A DNA stretch of 64,000 nt from JAWWOW01 sp033851265 (GTDB lineage Bacteria > Actinomycetota > Actinomycetes > JAWWOW01): positions 128,954 through 192,953 of the forward strand of contig JAWWOW010000016.1 of NCBI GenBank assembly GCA_033851265.1, given 5' to 3'. Positions 9,029 to 15,963 of the stretch are shown here, piece by piece (within the stretch, counting starts at the first letter, position 1; each line of letters starts with the position of its first letter). A program made the translations under genes and the position numbers. The notes beneath the pieces were generated by a model, which saw only the letters and a list, made by a program, of their open reading frames with translations, was not told where the DNA came from and ran no database searches.

Positions 9029-9248
9029 GGCTGATCACCCCTGGTTTGGAGCGTAATCACGGATGGGCCATCCGCGAACCCGTCCCGGCGGGCCACCAGA
9101 CCGTCGACGTGCGTCGTGCGCCCGTGTCGGTCCCGTAGCTCGTCCCGCGAAGGTGACCACATCGTTCGGTGCGGCGCCAAGTCAGTGGTCGTCCCTCGCC
9201 GCGCAGCGGCCTTCCCGCCAGTGACTTGGTGCCGCGTTCTGCTTTTTG

Positions 9249-9548
9249 CTAGGTGATGGGCAGGTCACGGCAGAGAGGCAGGTCATCTAGGCCGTGCCGC
9301 CCTGCTGCCGGCATTCCAGTGCGGAGCGTGTCAATTCCGCAGCACACAGACGGAAATACCTGCGTCGCTTGCCCCGTCAGCCGGCTGATCGTGAAGAACC
9401 GGTGACCTCGCTCGATTGCCTCGTACACCTCTTCGACCCACAGCAGATCCTCGAACCGGCCAGCCGTTCCGATGCCCACGGTGACGACATGACCATGTCC
9501 GCCTGTCTCCGATGTTGCAACGCACACACAAACGATCTGGTAATCCAC
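9249..9548 (-). CDS. DUF3892-like small protein
   Basis: A 99-residue cytoplasmic protein. The pattern fits small DUF3892-type proteins: GGHGHVVTVGIG near the N terminus, VEEVYEAIERGHRFFTISRLTG in the middle, and a C-terminal block IDTLRT...GLDDLP. In DUF3892 proteins the last block reads (Y)(I/L)RT..D....DNL..LP. Function of the family is unknown. It is divergent from the ketosynthase gene at 9792, and the shared 19-bp motif (9658-9676) lies between them, about 110 bases from this start. It could belong to the same regulon. Confidence 0.5.
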   Translation of the reverse strand: MDYQIVCVCVATSETGGHGHVVTVGIGTAGRFEDLLWVEEVYEAIERGHRFFTISRLTGQATQVFPSVCCGIDTLRTGMPAAGRHGLDDLPLCRDLPIT

Positions 9549-9657
9549 GATCGTTCCTTAGCTGCATCTCAGGTCAGCTCGCCGTAGTTGCTGGCTTCAA
9601 TCGCACGATGCTCAGGGTTCCGCCGAGTCGACCCCGGAAGTGGACGGCGGATTCCTG

Positions 9658-9676
9658 CCATGACGGCTGTTCGTCA
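9658..9676 (+). promoter_or_regulatory. Copy 1 of shared 19-bp dyad motif (CCATGACGG-N5-CGTCA)
   Basis: Sequence CCATGACGGCTGTTCGTCA contains the dyad TGACG/CGTCA with a 6-base spacer. It lies ~115 bases before the FabH-like gene start. The same layout occurs at 13896, 14898, 24016 and, inverted with two changes in the conserved ends, at 22042, each time upstream of a gene of the same module. It is probably an operator. Confidence 0.55.
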
Positions 9677-9791
9677 CGCAGATGTGTCGCCTGAAACATG
9701 GACGTCAACAAGACTTCGGCGTGGGCGCGTCTGAAGCCCGACGTCGGACTTCACCTTGCTCACGCTGCTACGAAAGGAGGAGGGAAGGTTT

Positions 9792-10754
9792 GTGATTCAC
9801 AACCTTCCCTCTGTTCCAACGTTGGGTGGCGCGAGGTTGCTTGGTATCGGCGCCTATCGCCCGCCGACGGTCGTTACCAACGACGACTTAGCCCAGCTGG
9901 TGGAGACGAGCGACGATTGGGTTCGACAGCGCACCGGCATTGCAACCCGGCGGGTTTCCAGCGACACCGTCATCGAGATGGGTGCGATCGCCGGAATGCG
10001 TGCGCTCGAAAGCGCGGACCTGGATCCAGACGAGGTGGACCTTGTTCTGCTGGCCAGTTGCAGTATGCCGACTCCCATTCCCGGCGGCGCGGCCAGCGTG
10101 GCCACCTCGGTGGGGATCCGGCACGCGGGCGCTGCCGATGTCAACGCGGCATGCGCGGGATTCTGCTACGCGCTGAGCTGGGCTGCCGACGCAATCCGCT
10201 CGGGAAGCGCGCGCAACGTACTCGTTGTCGCATCCGAACGGCTGTCCTACTGGGTCGATTGGACGGACCGGACCACGTGCGTGATCTTCGGGGACGGGGC
10301 GGGTGCGGTCGTTGTCGGAACGTCCGGCGAGGAACGCATTGGCCCGGTCGTTTGGGGCAGCGACGGCGCCCTGAACTGGGCATTAGCAGTCTCGGACGAG
10401 GAACGGCAGCTACGCATGGACGGGCCCGCCGTCTTCCGGTGGGCCACCACCGACATGGTGCAAGTCGCCAAGAATGCCTGCGCTTCAGCGCAGATTGATG
10501 TCGCTGAGCTGGCGGCGTTCATTCCTCATCAGGCAAACCTGCGCATTGTTGACTCGCTGGCCCGCAAGCTGGGGATCAGCGCCGATCGGGTCGCGCATGA
10601 CGTCATTGAGATGGGAAATACATCCTCCGCGTCGATCCCGCTCGCGCTCGAAAGGCTCATCAGCGAACGCCGGCTGGAGTCAGGAGATCCGGTGCTCCTG
10701 CTGGGCTTCGGGGCCGGCCTGACATACGCCGCGCAAGTAGTGGCGTGCCCGTAG
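9792..10754 (+). CDS. Beta-ketoacyl-ACP synthase III (FabH-like)
   Basis: 320 residues from the GTG at 9792, chosen because a strong AAAGGAGGAGGG ribosome site precedes it; an upstream ATG at 9756 has none. Thiolase-fold KAS III with an intact catalytic triad: Cys121 (NAACAGF), His246 (FIPHQANLR) and Asn276 (MGNTSSASIP). The C-terminal GFGAGLTYAAQV is typical of FabH. The enzyme condenses a starter acyl-CoA with malonyl-ACP. It is not next to housekeeping fab genes but to two unknown small proteins and a TrmB/LuxR regulator, so a specialised acyl product is more likely than bulk fatty acid synthesis. A broken second copy lies at 14147-14376. Confidence 0.9.
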   Translation: MIHNLPSVPTLGGARLLGIGAYRPPTVVTNDDLAQLVETSDDWVRQRTGIATRRVSSDTVIEMGAIAGMRALESADLDPDEVDLVLLASCSMPTPIPGGAASVATSVGIRHAGAADVNAACAGFCYALSWAADAIRSGSARNVLVVASERLSYWVDWTDRTTCVIFGDGAGAVVVGTSGEERIGPVVWGSDGALNWALAVSDEERQLRMDGPAVFRWATTDMVQVAKNACASAQIDVAELAAFIPHQANLRIVDSLARKLGISADRVAHDVIEMGNTSSASIPLALERLISERRLESGDPVLLLGFGAGLTYAAQVVACP

Positions 10755-10799
10755 GCGCCAGCCTCGGGAATTGCTCACACGACAAAAAGGGCGGACTTG

Positions 10800-11039
10800 A
10801 TGTTGCCGATAGGGGCGACACGCACGACGCAGAGTGGTGACGAGCTGCTTTCCATGCTGCCTGTCTTGCGGCGGCTCGTATATGCGGACGATCGGCTGAA
10901 TTGCACGCCCTGGCCGTCGCGGCTAGACCCGGGCCGGCTTCAGCGACTCCGCGCGGAACGTGAATGCGCGCGGGCTGACGTCGCTGCAAAACTCCTCGCG
11001 TTCGGATGGACGCCGCCGGAGGACGAACCCCGCAGCTAG
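10800..11039 (+). CDS. Small GW[ST][PA]P-family protein, copy 1
   Basis: A 79-residue cytoplasmic protein, ATG at 10800 (AAAAAGGGCGG ribosome site), 45 bases after the FabH-like gene and probably co-transcribed with it. Core: LLSMLPVLRRLVYADDRL, a variable basic linker, then ARADVAAKLLAFGWTPP. Clear paralogues are at 15003, 22180 and 22457, with a remnant near 27452. All share L.P.(L/F)R.LV.AD in the first half and A...VAA.L(I/L)A.GW(S/T)(P/A)P at the end. Predicted all-helical. No known family recognised. Two copies directly precede the enoyl reductase, so it may be a partner of acyl-chain enzymes. Confidence 0.65.
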   Translation: MLPIGATRTTQSGDELLSMLPVLRRLVYADDRLNCTPWPSRLDPGRLQRLRAERECARADVAAKLLAFGWTPPEDEPRS

Positions 11040-11082
11040 CTCCGCATCGGACGACGTCGGTCAGACAGGCGAGGTGGGCCGG

Positions 11083-11388
11083 TCAGACAGCCGAGGTGGA
11101 CTGCCACGACGCAAGCACAACCTGGGTCACCTCGTCGATCGTCGCGCCCGCACGTTTGGCTCGCTCGATGTGCGCATGTAGCGCTTGGCTGTCCGCCCCG
11201 GCGGCATAGAGGCGGCAGAGCGCAGTGGACTTGCGCGCCTCAACCAGTGCTTCTCCGTGATGCGTTCCGTGCTGGGGCGTCTGTATCAGCGGGGCGCTGA
11301 AGATCGCGCTGAGGAGCGAGGTCATCGGTTGGTCGCCGGAGCTTGAACTCCACGTGTGATCGGGTGCGCACGTCCTCTGCTCCGTCAA
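11083..11388 (-). CDS. Small KxAGAT-core protein, copy 1
   Basis: A 101-residue protein with a TTG start at 11388 directly behind a strong GGGAGG site. The C-terminal half STALCRLYAAGADSQALHAHIERAKRAGATIDEVTQVVLASW is closely matched by the protein at 14379-14726. The A(K)xAGAT.(D/E)E(V/I)..V(V/L)LA pattern recalls a helix pair of AhpD/carboxymuconolactone decarboxylase-type proteins. The CxxC and most of the fold are absent, so no enzyme role is claimed. It is convergent with the GW-family gene. Both copies of this family sit beside a FabH gene or remnant. Confidence 0.55.
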   Translation of the reverse strand: MTEQRTCAPDHTWSSSSGDQPMTSLLSAIFSAPLIQTPQHGTHHGEALVEARKSTALCRLYAAGADSQALHAHIERAKRAGATIDEVTQVVLASWQSTSAV

Positions 11389-11610
11389 AGCGTCCTCCCT
11401 GTCATGGGTGAGGGCGACCGGCGCGGGCCGGTCACCCTCACGTTTGTGTGCACCTCCGGGTCACCTCCGGATCAACCCACGGAGCTGCCAGGCAACAGTG
11501 TGGCGCTGCTCACACGCGCTGGTGGCGATGCCGGTGACGAACGGCCGACATGGCAGGCGATCGCCACACACCCGGCAGGCGCTTGGGGAGAACTGACTCG
11601 CTCCGCCTCG

Positions 11611-12600
11611 CTACGGGTGATGCCTTTGTTCGGGGAGGAGCCCGCGCTGGGCGAAGACCAGCAGCAGTTGCTGCCTGCTGCCGACATTGAACGCGAGGAG
11701 CAGGTCACGTACCCGTCGTTCAACTGTTCTCTTGCTGACTCCCAGCTGACGGCCGATGGCCTCGTCCTTCACGCTTGCAGCCATGAGCGTCATCAACCGC
11801 AGGTCCTCTTCCGTGATTCCTAGGCCCGCCAGGCTGGAATCCGTGTTGGCGTCCGGCACGGGCGTCGCAAGGCGCCAGTGGATCTCGAAGAGCTCGATGA
11901 GCGCCGTTAGGAGCGGAGATGGGTGCACGACGAGTGCGGTGTATCCAGATGCTTGCTGCGAGCGGTAGCCGATGATCGCGAGTTTGTCGTCGCAGATGCT
12001 CATCTTGAAGGGCAAGTTCTCGGTGACGCGAGCCTGCTCGCCAGCCGCGAGGTGAGCCTCGATGTGATCCAGACCTTCGAGATCTTCGACAGCCTCTCTC
12101 GCGTAGATAATGCGGTAGGCGACGCCTCGGGCTAGCGCGTCTACCTCGTCCGCGTTCGGCGGGCGCCGTTCGGAGATATAGGGCGGGGCGTCGAACCCCC
12201 GGAACTGTTCGCTCACCTCACGGTTGAGCTGCTGGAACCGCAGGACAACCGACTCCCGTGTCGGGAGGAGGTCGATCAGGCGAAGCGGGTCACGCTCGGA
12301 AGTATGGCTTTGCTCGAAAGCATCGTGAAGTTGCCAAATCGCACGACGGTCTTGCTCGATTTCACGAACCCGATCAGCGACCAGAGGTTCCATTGCGAGC
12401 CGCGGAGGGACAGCGGCGATGCTGCCGTCGTCGTAGCGGTTGACGAAGCCCAGCTCCTCCAACTGCTTGACCGTCTTGGAGACAGCTCTCTCGGAGAGAT
12501 TCAGCCGGCCAGCCAAGTCAGCTTCAGCGACGCGGGGCAAGCGAGTCAGGTGTGAGTACAGCGTTACCTGCTCACTGGTCAGGCCCAATGACTCAAACAT
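11611..12600 (-). CDS. TrmB/LuxR-type transcriptional regulator
   Basis: About 329 residues from the ATG at 12600 (GAGGAG site 11 bases upstream); an in-frame GTG at 12639 would add 13 residues. The N-terminal winged helix is TrmB-like (LGLTSEQVTLYSHLTRLP..., DLAGRLNLSERAVSKTVKQLEELGFV). A central ~180-residue sensor-like region includes VVHPSPLLTALIELFEIHW. The C-terminal LuxR-type HTH reads LMAASVKDEAIGRQLGVSKRTVERRVRDLLLAFNV. Regulators of this architecture in actinomycetes often control small specialised-metabolite loci. It is divergent from a 49-codon ORF at 12684 and is the best candidate local regulator of the FabH region. Confidence 0.8.
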   Translation of the reverse strand: MFESLGLTSEQVTLYSHLTRLPRVAEADLAGRLNLSERAVSKTVKQLEELGFVNRYDDGSIAAVPPRLAMEPLVADRVREIEQDRRAIWQLHDAFEQSHTSERDPLRLIDLLPTRESVVLRFQQLNREVSEQFRGFDAPPYISERRPPNADEVDALARGVAYRIIYAREAVEDLEGLDHIEAHLAAGEQARVTENLPFKMSICDDKLAIIGYRSQQASGYTALVVHPSPLLTALIELFEIHWRLATPVPDANTDSSLAGLGITEEDLRLMTLMAASVKDEAIGRQLGVSKRTVERRVRDLLLAFNVGSRQQLLLVFAQRGLLPEQRHHP

Positions 12601-12683
12601 CTGGCGGTCGGCTCCTCGGCTCTGGGCGGGGCTCTTCACAGAGTCCCGCTCTCACGGGGGGTTACACCAGGGAGGACGCCGCG

Positions 12684-12833
12684 ATGGCTGGCGAGCTGCC
12701 GCTTGGCGCCGGTGCGCCAAGCGCGCGACTACGCAGCCGGCAGGCGGTCGCGCCCTGCAAGGTAACCGAGTTACGCGCCTCGGTGGGCCGGGCCGGTGCC
12801 CTCAGTGGATATCACCAGCCCGACGATTGGTGA
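12684..12833 (+). CDS. Candidate 49-residue peptide gene
   Basis: The ATG at 12684 has a strong GGGAGG ribosome site at 12670-12675 with 8-base spacing. The frame runs 49 codons to a TGA at 12833. The peptide starts MAGELPLGAGAP, has a single Cys (AVAPCK) and ends GYHQPDDW. It starts 84 bases from, and divergent to, the TrmB/LuxR regulator. No homologue recognised and no maturation enzyme next to it. It could be a signalling peptide, a precursor peptide or an untranslated coincidence. Confidence 0.35.
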   Translation: MAGELPLGAGAPSARLRSRQAVAPCKVTELRASVGRAGALSGYHQPDDW

Positions 12834-12869
12834 GTCAGTCACGGACGGGGGCGGCGGGCGGCGCAGCGC

Positions 12870-13244
12870 CTACGCGCGCCTGACGCGCTGGAGCTCCCGG
12901 CTGAGACTGACTGGATCAATTGGCTCATGGATGAACCCCGCTCCTATGCGCCGATACGAGGCTGCAACGCGCGGATAGCGGCTTGTCCCCACGACGTGGG
13001 TGGTACGCGTGACCTCAGTTGTACGTAGCGCGTGGAGCAGGTCAAGGCCCGTAAGACCGCCGTCCAAAGAGTGCTGAACGATCGCGCATTCTGGTTCGGT
13101 AGAGCCCAGCATTGCCAGTGCCTCTTCGTACGTCACCGCCTCTCCGATCGTGACGGCCGCTGACGTGGTGCTGATGGTTCGCCGGGTGTGCGCTCTGCGG
13201 CGACCGTCCGGATCAACGAGGACGATCCGAGTGGGAGCTGCCAC
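12870..13244 (-). CDS. Stand-alone pseudo-receiver protein
   Basis: 124 residues from the GTG at 13244, chosen because a receiver fold begins directly there (PTRIVLVDPDG) and AGGCGG precedes it. The CheY-like pattern is clear: strand 1, TIGEAVTYEEALAML, strand 3 ECAIVQHSLDGGLTGLDLL, VVGTSRYP and GAGFIHEPIDPVSL. However, the phospho-Asp position is Gln57, the conserved Lys is Glu (HEP instead of SKP) and the second acidic residue is Pro12. Phosphorylation is therefore unlikely. It may act as a constitutive or ligand-controlled partner. It is transcribed toward the TrmB/LuxR gene, from the same region as the intact receivers. Confidence 0.65.
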   Translation of the reverse strand: MAAPTRIVLVDPDGRRRAHTRRTISTTSAAVTIGEAVTYEEALAMLGSTEPECAIVQHSLDGGLTGLDLLHALRTTEVTRTTHVVGTSRYPRVAASYRRIGAGFIHEPIDPVSLSRELQRVRRA

Positions 13245-13420
13245 ACGACCGCCTAGAACTCGTCTGCTTCTGAATGGCCTTGTTCTCGACTGGCTCTTCT
13301 GGCCGAGGAGAGGGCATCGTCTGCACCGCGAAGACCTGAGGCGCATGCGTCAGGTGGCGATCCCCCGCCACGTCGTTATGACGTCACATACAACGGCTGA
13401 CTGAGGTCGGTCATTGCGGC

Positions 13421-13822
13421 CTAGGGCACGCTGCCGGGGCCGGATGCCTGCCGTCGTTCGAGCGCTTCTGCGATGGAATCGAAGAGTGTCCGCACTGACA
13501 GTCCCTTGGAGATGTAGATGTCCAGCCCGGATTCCAAGTGCGCACTGAGTTCCCCGGTGCTGTCCCCGGAGTAGCCAGCGATGAGGGCGTGTGGGACGAG
13601 CGCCCGCAGTTGTGGCAAAGCCTGTGAGCCGGATAGTTCGTCCATGTACTGGTCGAGGATGATCACATCCGGTTGAAACCGCGCAGCGGTTTCGATGGCT
13701 TCGCGTCCGTTGGCGGCCTCACCGATGATCGTGAACCGTGTATCGCGATCGACAATGAAGTTCATGAGATCTCGGAGGATGCCGTTGTCGTCCACGAGCA
13801 GAACGCTTACCGTCATCTTCAT
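13421..13822 (-). CDS. Single-domain response regulator, copy A
   Basis: A 133-residue receiver with no output domain. Acidic pair in LLVDDNG, phospho-Asp D57 (VIILDQYMDELSG), switch Ser in AGYSGDS, and Lys106 (YISKG). It is very similar to the protein at 23515-23934, and the similarity continues upstream through the promoter and a hairpin, so the whole ~640-base block is duplicated. ATG at 13822 or the Met two codons on. The 19-bp motif lies 74 bases upstream. It probably relays phosphate to, or binds, an unlinked partner. No kinase adjoins it, though the kinase at 7.4 kb is in the window. Confidence 0.82.
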   Translation of the reverse strand: MKMTVSVLLVDDNGILRDLMNFIVDRDTRFTIIGEAANGREAIETAARFQPDVIILDQYMDELSGSQALPQLRALVPHALIAGYSGDSTGELSAHLESGLDIYISKGLSVRTLFDSIAEALERRQASGPGSVP

Positions 13823-13895
13823 CCCGTCCGAGGGCCCCGCACCAAGCGTTTCGCGAGCATCGCTGGCCAGTCCCTCGACACCTGTCGTGCCGTTG

Positions 13896-13914
13896 CCATG
13901 ACGGGCATACGTCA
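13896..13914 (+). promoter_or_regulatory. Copy 2 of shared 19-bp dyad motif
   Basis: CCATGACGGGCATACGTCA lies 74 bases upstream of the start of receiver copy A, which is read on the other strand. It is identical to the copy at 24016, as part of the duplicated block. See the copy at 9658 for the comparison. Confidence 0.55.
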
Positions 13915-13981
13915 GAGGTAAGACGCGTGCCAGGCGTCATCGCTGCACGACACTCATCACGCACCAGCGCTCACCGCCGGT

Positions 13982-14049
13982 GCCTGGTTGAGCCAGGGTG
14001 AAGAGCTGTCTTTTTCAACTGCTTCGACAGATCCTCACCCTGGTCAGGC
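13982..14049. promoter_or_regulatory. Conserved hairpin upstream of receiver copy A
   Basis: Nested arms are GCCTG/CAGGC (13982-13986/14045-14049), CCAGGGTGA/TCACCCTGG (13993-14001/14035-14043) and inner CTGTC/GACAG (14006-14010/14026-14030). The duplicate at 24102-24167 keeps the structure while changing the inner pair to CTGTT/AACAG, a compensatory change. It is either a leader RNA structure of the leftward receiver gene or a transcription end signal. There is no U-tract. Confidence 0.5.
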
Positions 14050-14146
14050 GCCGCGCTAGCTCAGTGGGCCAGGCCTTGGGCACGCCGCACGTCTCGGCGG
14101 AGCGCAGTCACGGTGCGCCGACGTTCGCGGGGTCGCAGCGTGCGTT

Positions 14147-14376
14147 CCACACCAGGCGGCCTTGCGGTTCATCGACTCGCTCGCGCGCAAGCTGGGATTC
14201 CGCAGGACCGCGTAGCGCGTGACGTCGTCGGCATGAGCAAGACGTCGTCGGCGTCGATCCCGTTGGCGTTGGATCGGCTGCTCGGCGAGGGGCGGGTGAG
14301 TCCCGGGGATCGTGTGTTGTTGCTTGCGTTTGGAGCCGGCCTCACCTACGCGGGACAGGTCATCACCTGCCCGTAG
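14147..14376 (+). pseudogene. FabH-like 3' fragment with frameshift
   Basis: From 14147 the frame reads PHQAALRFIDSLARKLG, matching the His-containing region of the FabH-like protein at 9792. One base shift near 14200 then leads to IPQDRVARDVVGMSKTSSASIPLALDRLLGEGRVSPGD and FGAGLTYAGQVITCP. The catalytic Asn position is Lys (MSKTSSAS versus MGNTSSAS). Everything upstream of the His region is missing. This is a dead second copy of the ketosynthase gene. It is followed by a convergent KxAGAT-core gene, much as FabH copy 1 is followed at a short distance, so the cassette was probably duplicated. Confidence 0.75.
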
Positions 14377-14378
14377 GG

Positions 14379-14726
14379 TCACGCTGCCGGCTGAGGCTCC
14401 ACCGGCGATGGATCGACGGGCTCCCACGCTGCGAGCAGGACCTGGGCGATCTCCTCGGTTGTCGCCCCGGCGAGCTTGGCTTGCTGGATCGCCTCGAGGA
14501 TCTCGTCGCTGCCGCCGTCGGCTGCGAACAGGCGGCAGAGGGCCGTCATCTTGGCCGCATCCGGGGCCTCACCGGGCGCGGCACTCGTCGGCGACGACGA
14601 GGCAGGCGGCGGCGGTACATCACGAGTCGGGGTGTGGAAGATCGACGCCAGCACCATCGACGCCGAGAGACTGTCCGCGTTCACGTCAACGCTCTGGCCG
14701 TGGCGATCGGCGACGTCGTTGGTCAC
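14379..14726 (-). CDS. Small KxAGAT-core protein, copy 2
   Basis: 115 residues, GTG start at 14726 behind GGGGAG. A Pro/Ser-rich linker (PPPPASSSPTSAAPGEAP) joins a leader of ~45 residues to a core MTALCRLFAADGGSDEILEAIQQAKLAGATTEEIAQVLLAAW. That core is the counterpart of the one at 11083-11388. Function unknown. It ends two bases after the stop of the FabH remnant on the opposite strand. The motif copy at 14898-14916 lies between its start and the divergent GW-family gene, so one operator could serve both. Confidence 0.55.
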   Translation of the reverse strand: MTNDVADRHGQSVDVNADSLSASMVLASIFHTPTRDVPPPPASSSPTSAAPGEAPDAAKMTALCRLFAADGGSDEILEAIQQAKLAGATTEEIAQVLLAAWEPVDPSPVEPQPAA

Positions 14727-14897
14727 AAGCTCTCCCCGTCAGTAGTGGCGTGAGGGTGGGGGCCGACTTTCGTCGGCCCACACCCTCACGATGTGTTACC
14801 CCTCATCCGTCCGTCGCCTCCGTGTGCGGCGAAGACGACAGCCCGATTTTGCGGGTTACCCGTCAGTCGGGTTGGGCGTTGCCGTGTCGAGCTGACG

Positions 14898-14916
14898 CCA
14901 TGACGGCGTTCCGTCA
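14898..14916 (+). promoter_or_regulatory. Copy 3 of shared 19-bp dyad motif
   Basis: CCATGACGGCGTTCCGTCA; here the dyad extends to TGACGG/CCGTCA with a 4-base spacer. It lies 86 bases before the GW-family gene at 15003 and 171 bases before the divergent gene at 14726. Confidence 0.55.
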
Positions 14917-15002
14917 CACGCATTGTCGTCAGGGTGGGCATACGGCCCGATGCTGAACCCCCGCGCGATCCAGCGAGTCGTAGCACCGTCGATCGGAGAG
15001 CC

Positions 15003-15251
15003 GTGAGATCACTCGTCGATGCACGTCGGCGTTCTGCAGCCGCACCTCGGCGGCAGCTCGCTCTTGACGACGGGCTGACGGACCTGATCCCGCTGTTCCG
15101 GCGGTTGGTCGAGGCCGATCTCCGACTGGCCCAGGCCGTCTGGCTCCATAACGCCGGCAGCGACGAGCAACGCCGTCTCGAGGGACGGCGGGAGGCCGCG
15201 GTGATTGATCTTGCGGCGAACCTCATCGCGCAGGGCTGGTCGCCGCCCTGA
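15003..15251 (+). CDS. Small GW[ST][PA]P-family protein, copy 2
   Basis: 82 residues from the GTG at 15003 (GGAGAG site). Basic N-terminal ~18 residues, then GLTDLIPLFRRLVEADLRLAQAVW, a charged linker (EQRRLEGRREAA) and VIDLAANLIAQGWSPP at the very end. It resembles the copy at 22457 closely: both have ADRE(/LR)(V/L)AQA(A/V)WL before the linker. It is preceded by the shared operator-like motif and is not followed by an acyl-chain enzyme, only by a small secreted protein. Unknown function. Confidence 0.62.
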   Translation: MRSLVDARRRSAAAPRRQLALDDGLTDLIPLFRRLVEADLRLAQAVWLHNAGSDEQRRLEGRREAAVIDLAANLIAQGWSPP

Positions 15252-15381
15252 CCTCGATCCGCTGTCAGATAGACGCCGTGTCGGGTGTTCGTCAGCAGAG
15301 CGACCACCGTCAGTGCTTCTCGTCGGTCACAGTTTGCGGCGCGGGTGATCGCTCGTCTGTCGGGCTGTGAAGGGGTTCCGT

Positions 15382-15666
15382 ATGCGGGTGCGGGTGCGCG
15401 TGGGCGTCGTGACGTCGTGTTTGTTCGTCGTTGGTCTGGGCGGGGTCGCGACCGCTGCGGAGAACCGGCCCGCGTCTCACGTGGACGCGCGGCACGGGAG
15501 CGTGCCAATCGGGGCCGCAGACGTGTCCGTTGGCTGGATCCGAATGCCGGCGTGGCCGCTGCTCGCGGAGGCGTCGTGCATTGGGCGCGCGGCGAGTGTG
15601 CAGTCGGCTCGGACGCCGAAGCACGCCTACCGCGCAACCCGTCAATGCACCGACTCGGACAGGTGA
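15382..15666 (+). CDS. Small secreted protein
   Basis: 94 residues. The ATG at 15382 is favoured over the GTG at 15367 because AAGGGG sits at proper spacing. Signal peptide RVGVVTSCLFVVGLGGVATA-AE. The mature part of ~70 residues is rich in Ala, Arg and Ser with two Cys (EASCIGRA and RQCTDS) that may form a disulfide. No family recognised. It follows the GW-family gene by 130 bases in the same direction, so co-expression is possible. Confidence 0.45.
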   Translation: MRVRVRVGVVTSCLFVVGLGGVATAAENRPASHVDARHGSVPIGAADVSVGWIRMPAWPLLAEASCIGRAASVQSARTPKHAYRATRQCTDSDR

Positions 15667-15685
15667 GCCCTCAAGCGCCGTCGCG

Positions 15686-15898
15686 CTAGCCGCCTGAGGC
15701 GTGGCCGGCCGGCGCCAGCAGCGGGCCGAGGTGACGCACGATCTCGTCGGCCTTCTGGTCCGCCATCCACACGATGAACTGCATCAGGTACCTGCTGAAG
15801 AAGATCGCCATGACGATCACGACGACGCCCCGGAGGAACACGAACCGGCGCGACCAGTCCGTCCCGATGAGGACTTCGAGGAGATCCGAGAACGTCAT
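15686..15898 (-). CDS. Small membrane protein
   Basis: 70 residues. One strong membrane helix (FVFLRGVVVIVMAIFFSRYLMQFIVW) lies between an amphipathic start (MTFSDLLEVLIGTDWSRR) and a charged cytoplasmic tail (DQKADEIVRHL). No clear ribosome site. No family recognised. It ends head-to-head with the secreted gene at 15382 and is unlinked to the next leftward gene, whose stop is 66 bases upstream of this start. Confidence 0.45.
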   Translation of the reverse strand: MTFSDLLEVLIGTDWSRRFVFLRGVVVIVMAIFFSRYLMQFIVWMADQKADEIVRHLGPLLAPAGHASGG

Positions 15899-15963
15899 GT
15901 TCCGACTATGACGGCGGGGTCTGACACTTTCGCCTCGTCGTTCAGGCGCTTTTTGATTGCCCG

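Noticed and set aside
9698..10498. A 266-codon plus-strand frame overlapping the FabH-like gene
   Set aside because: Arg/Gly/Cys-rich translation with no motif. The FabH frame in the same place has all catalytic residues.
14786..15637. A 283-codon minus-strand frame
   Set aside because: It covers the GW-family gene at 15003 in antisense and reads as Arg/Ser/Thr-rich low-complexity sequence.
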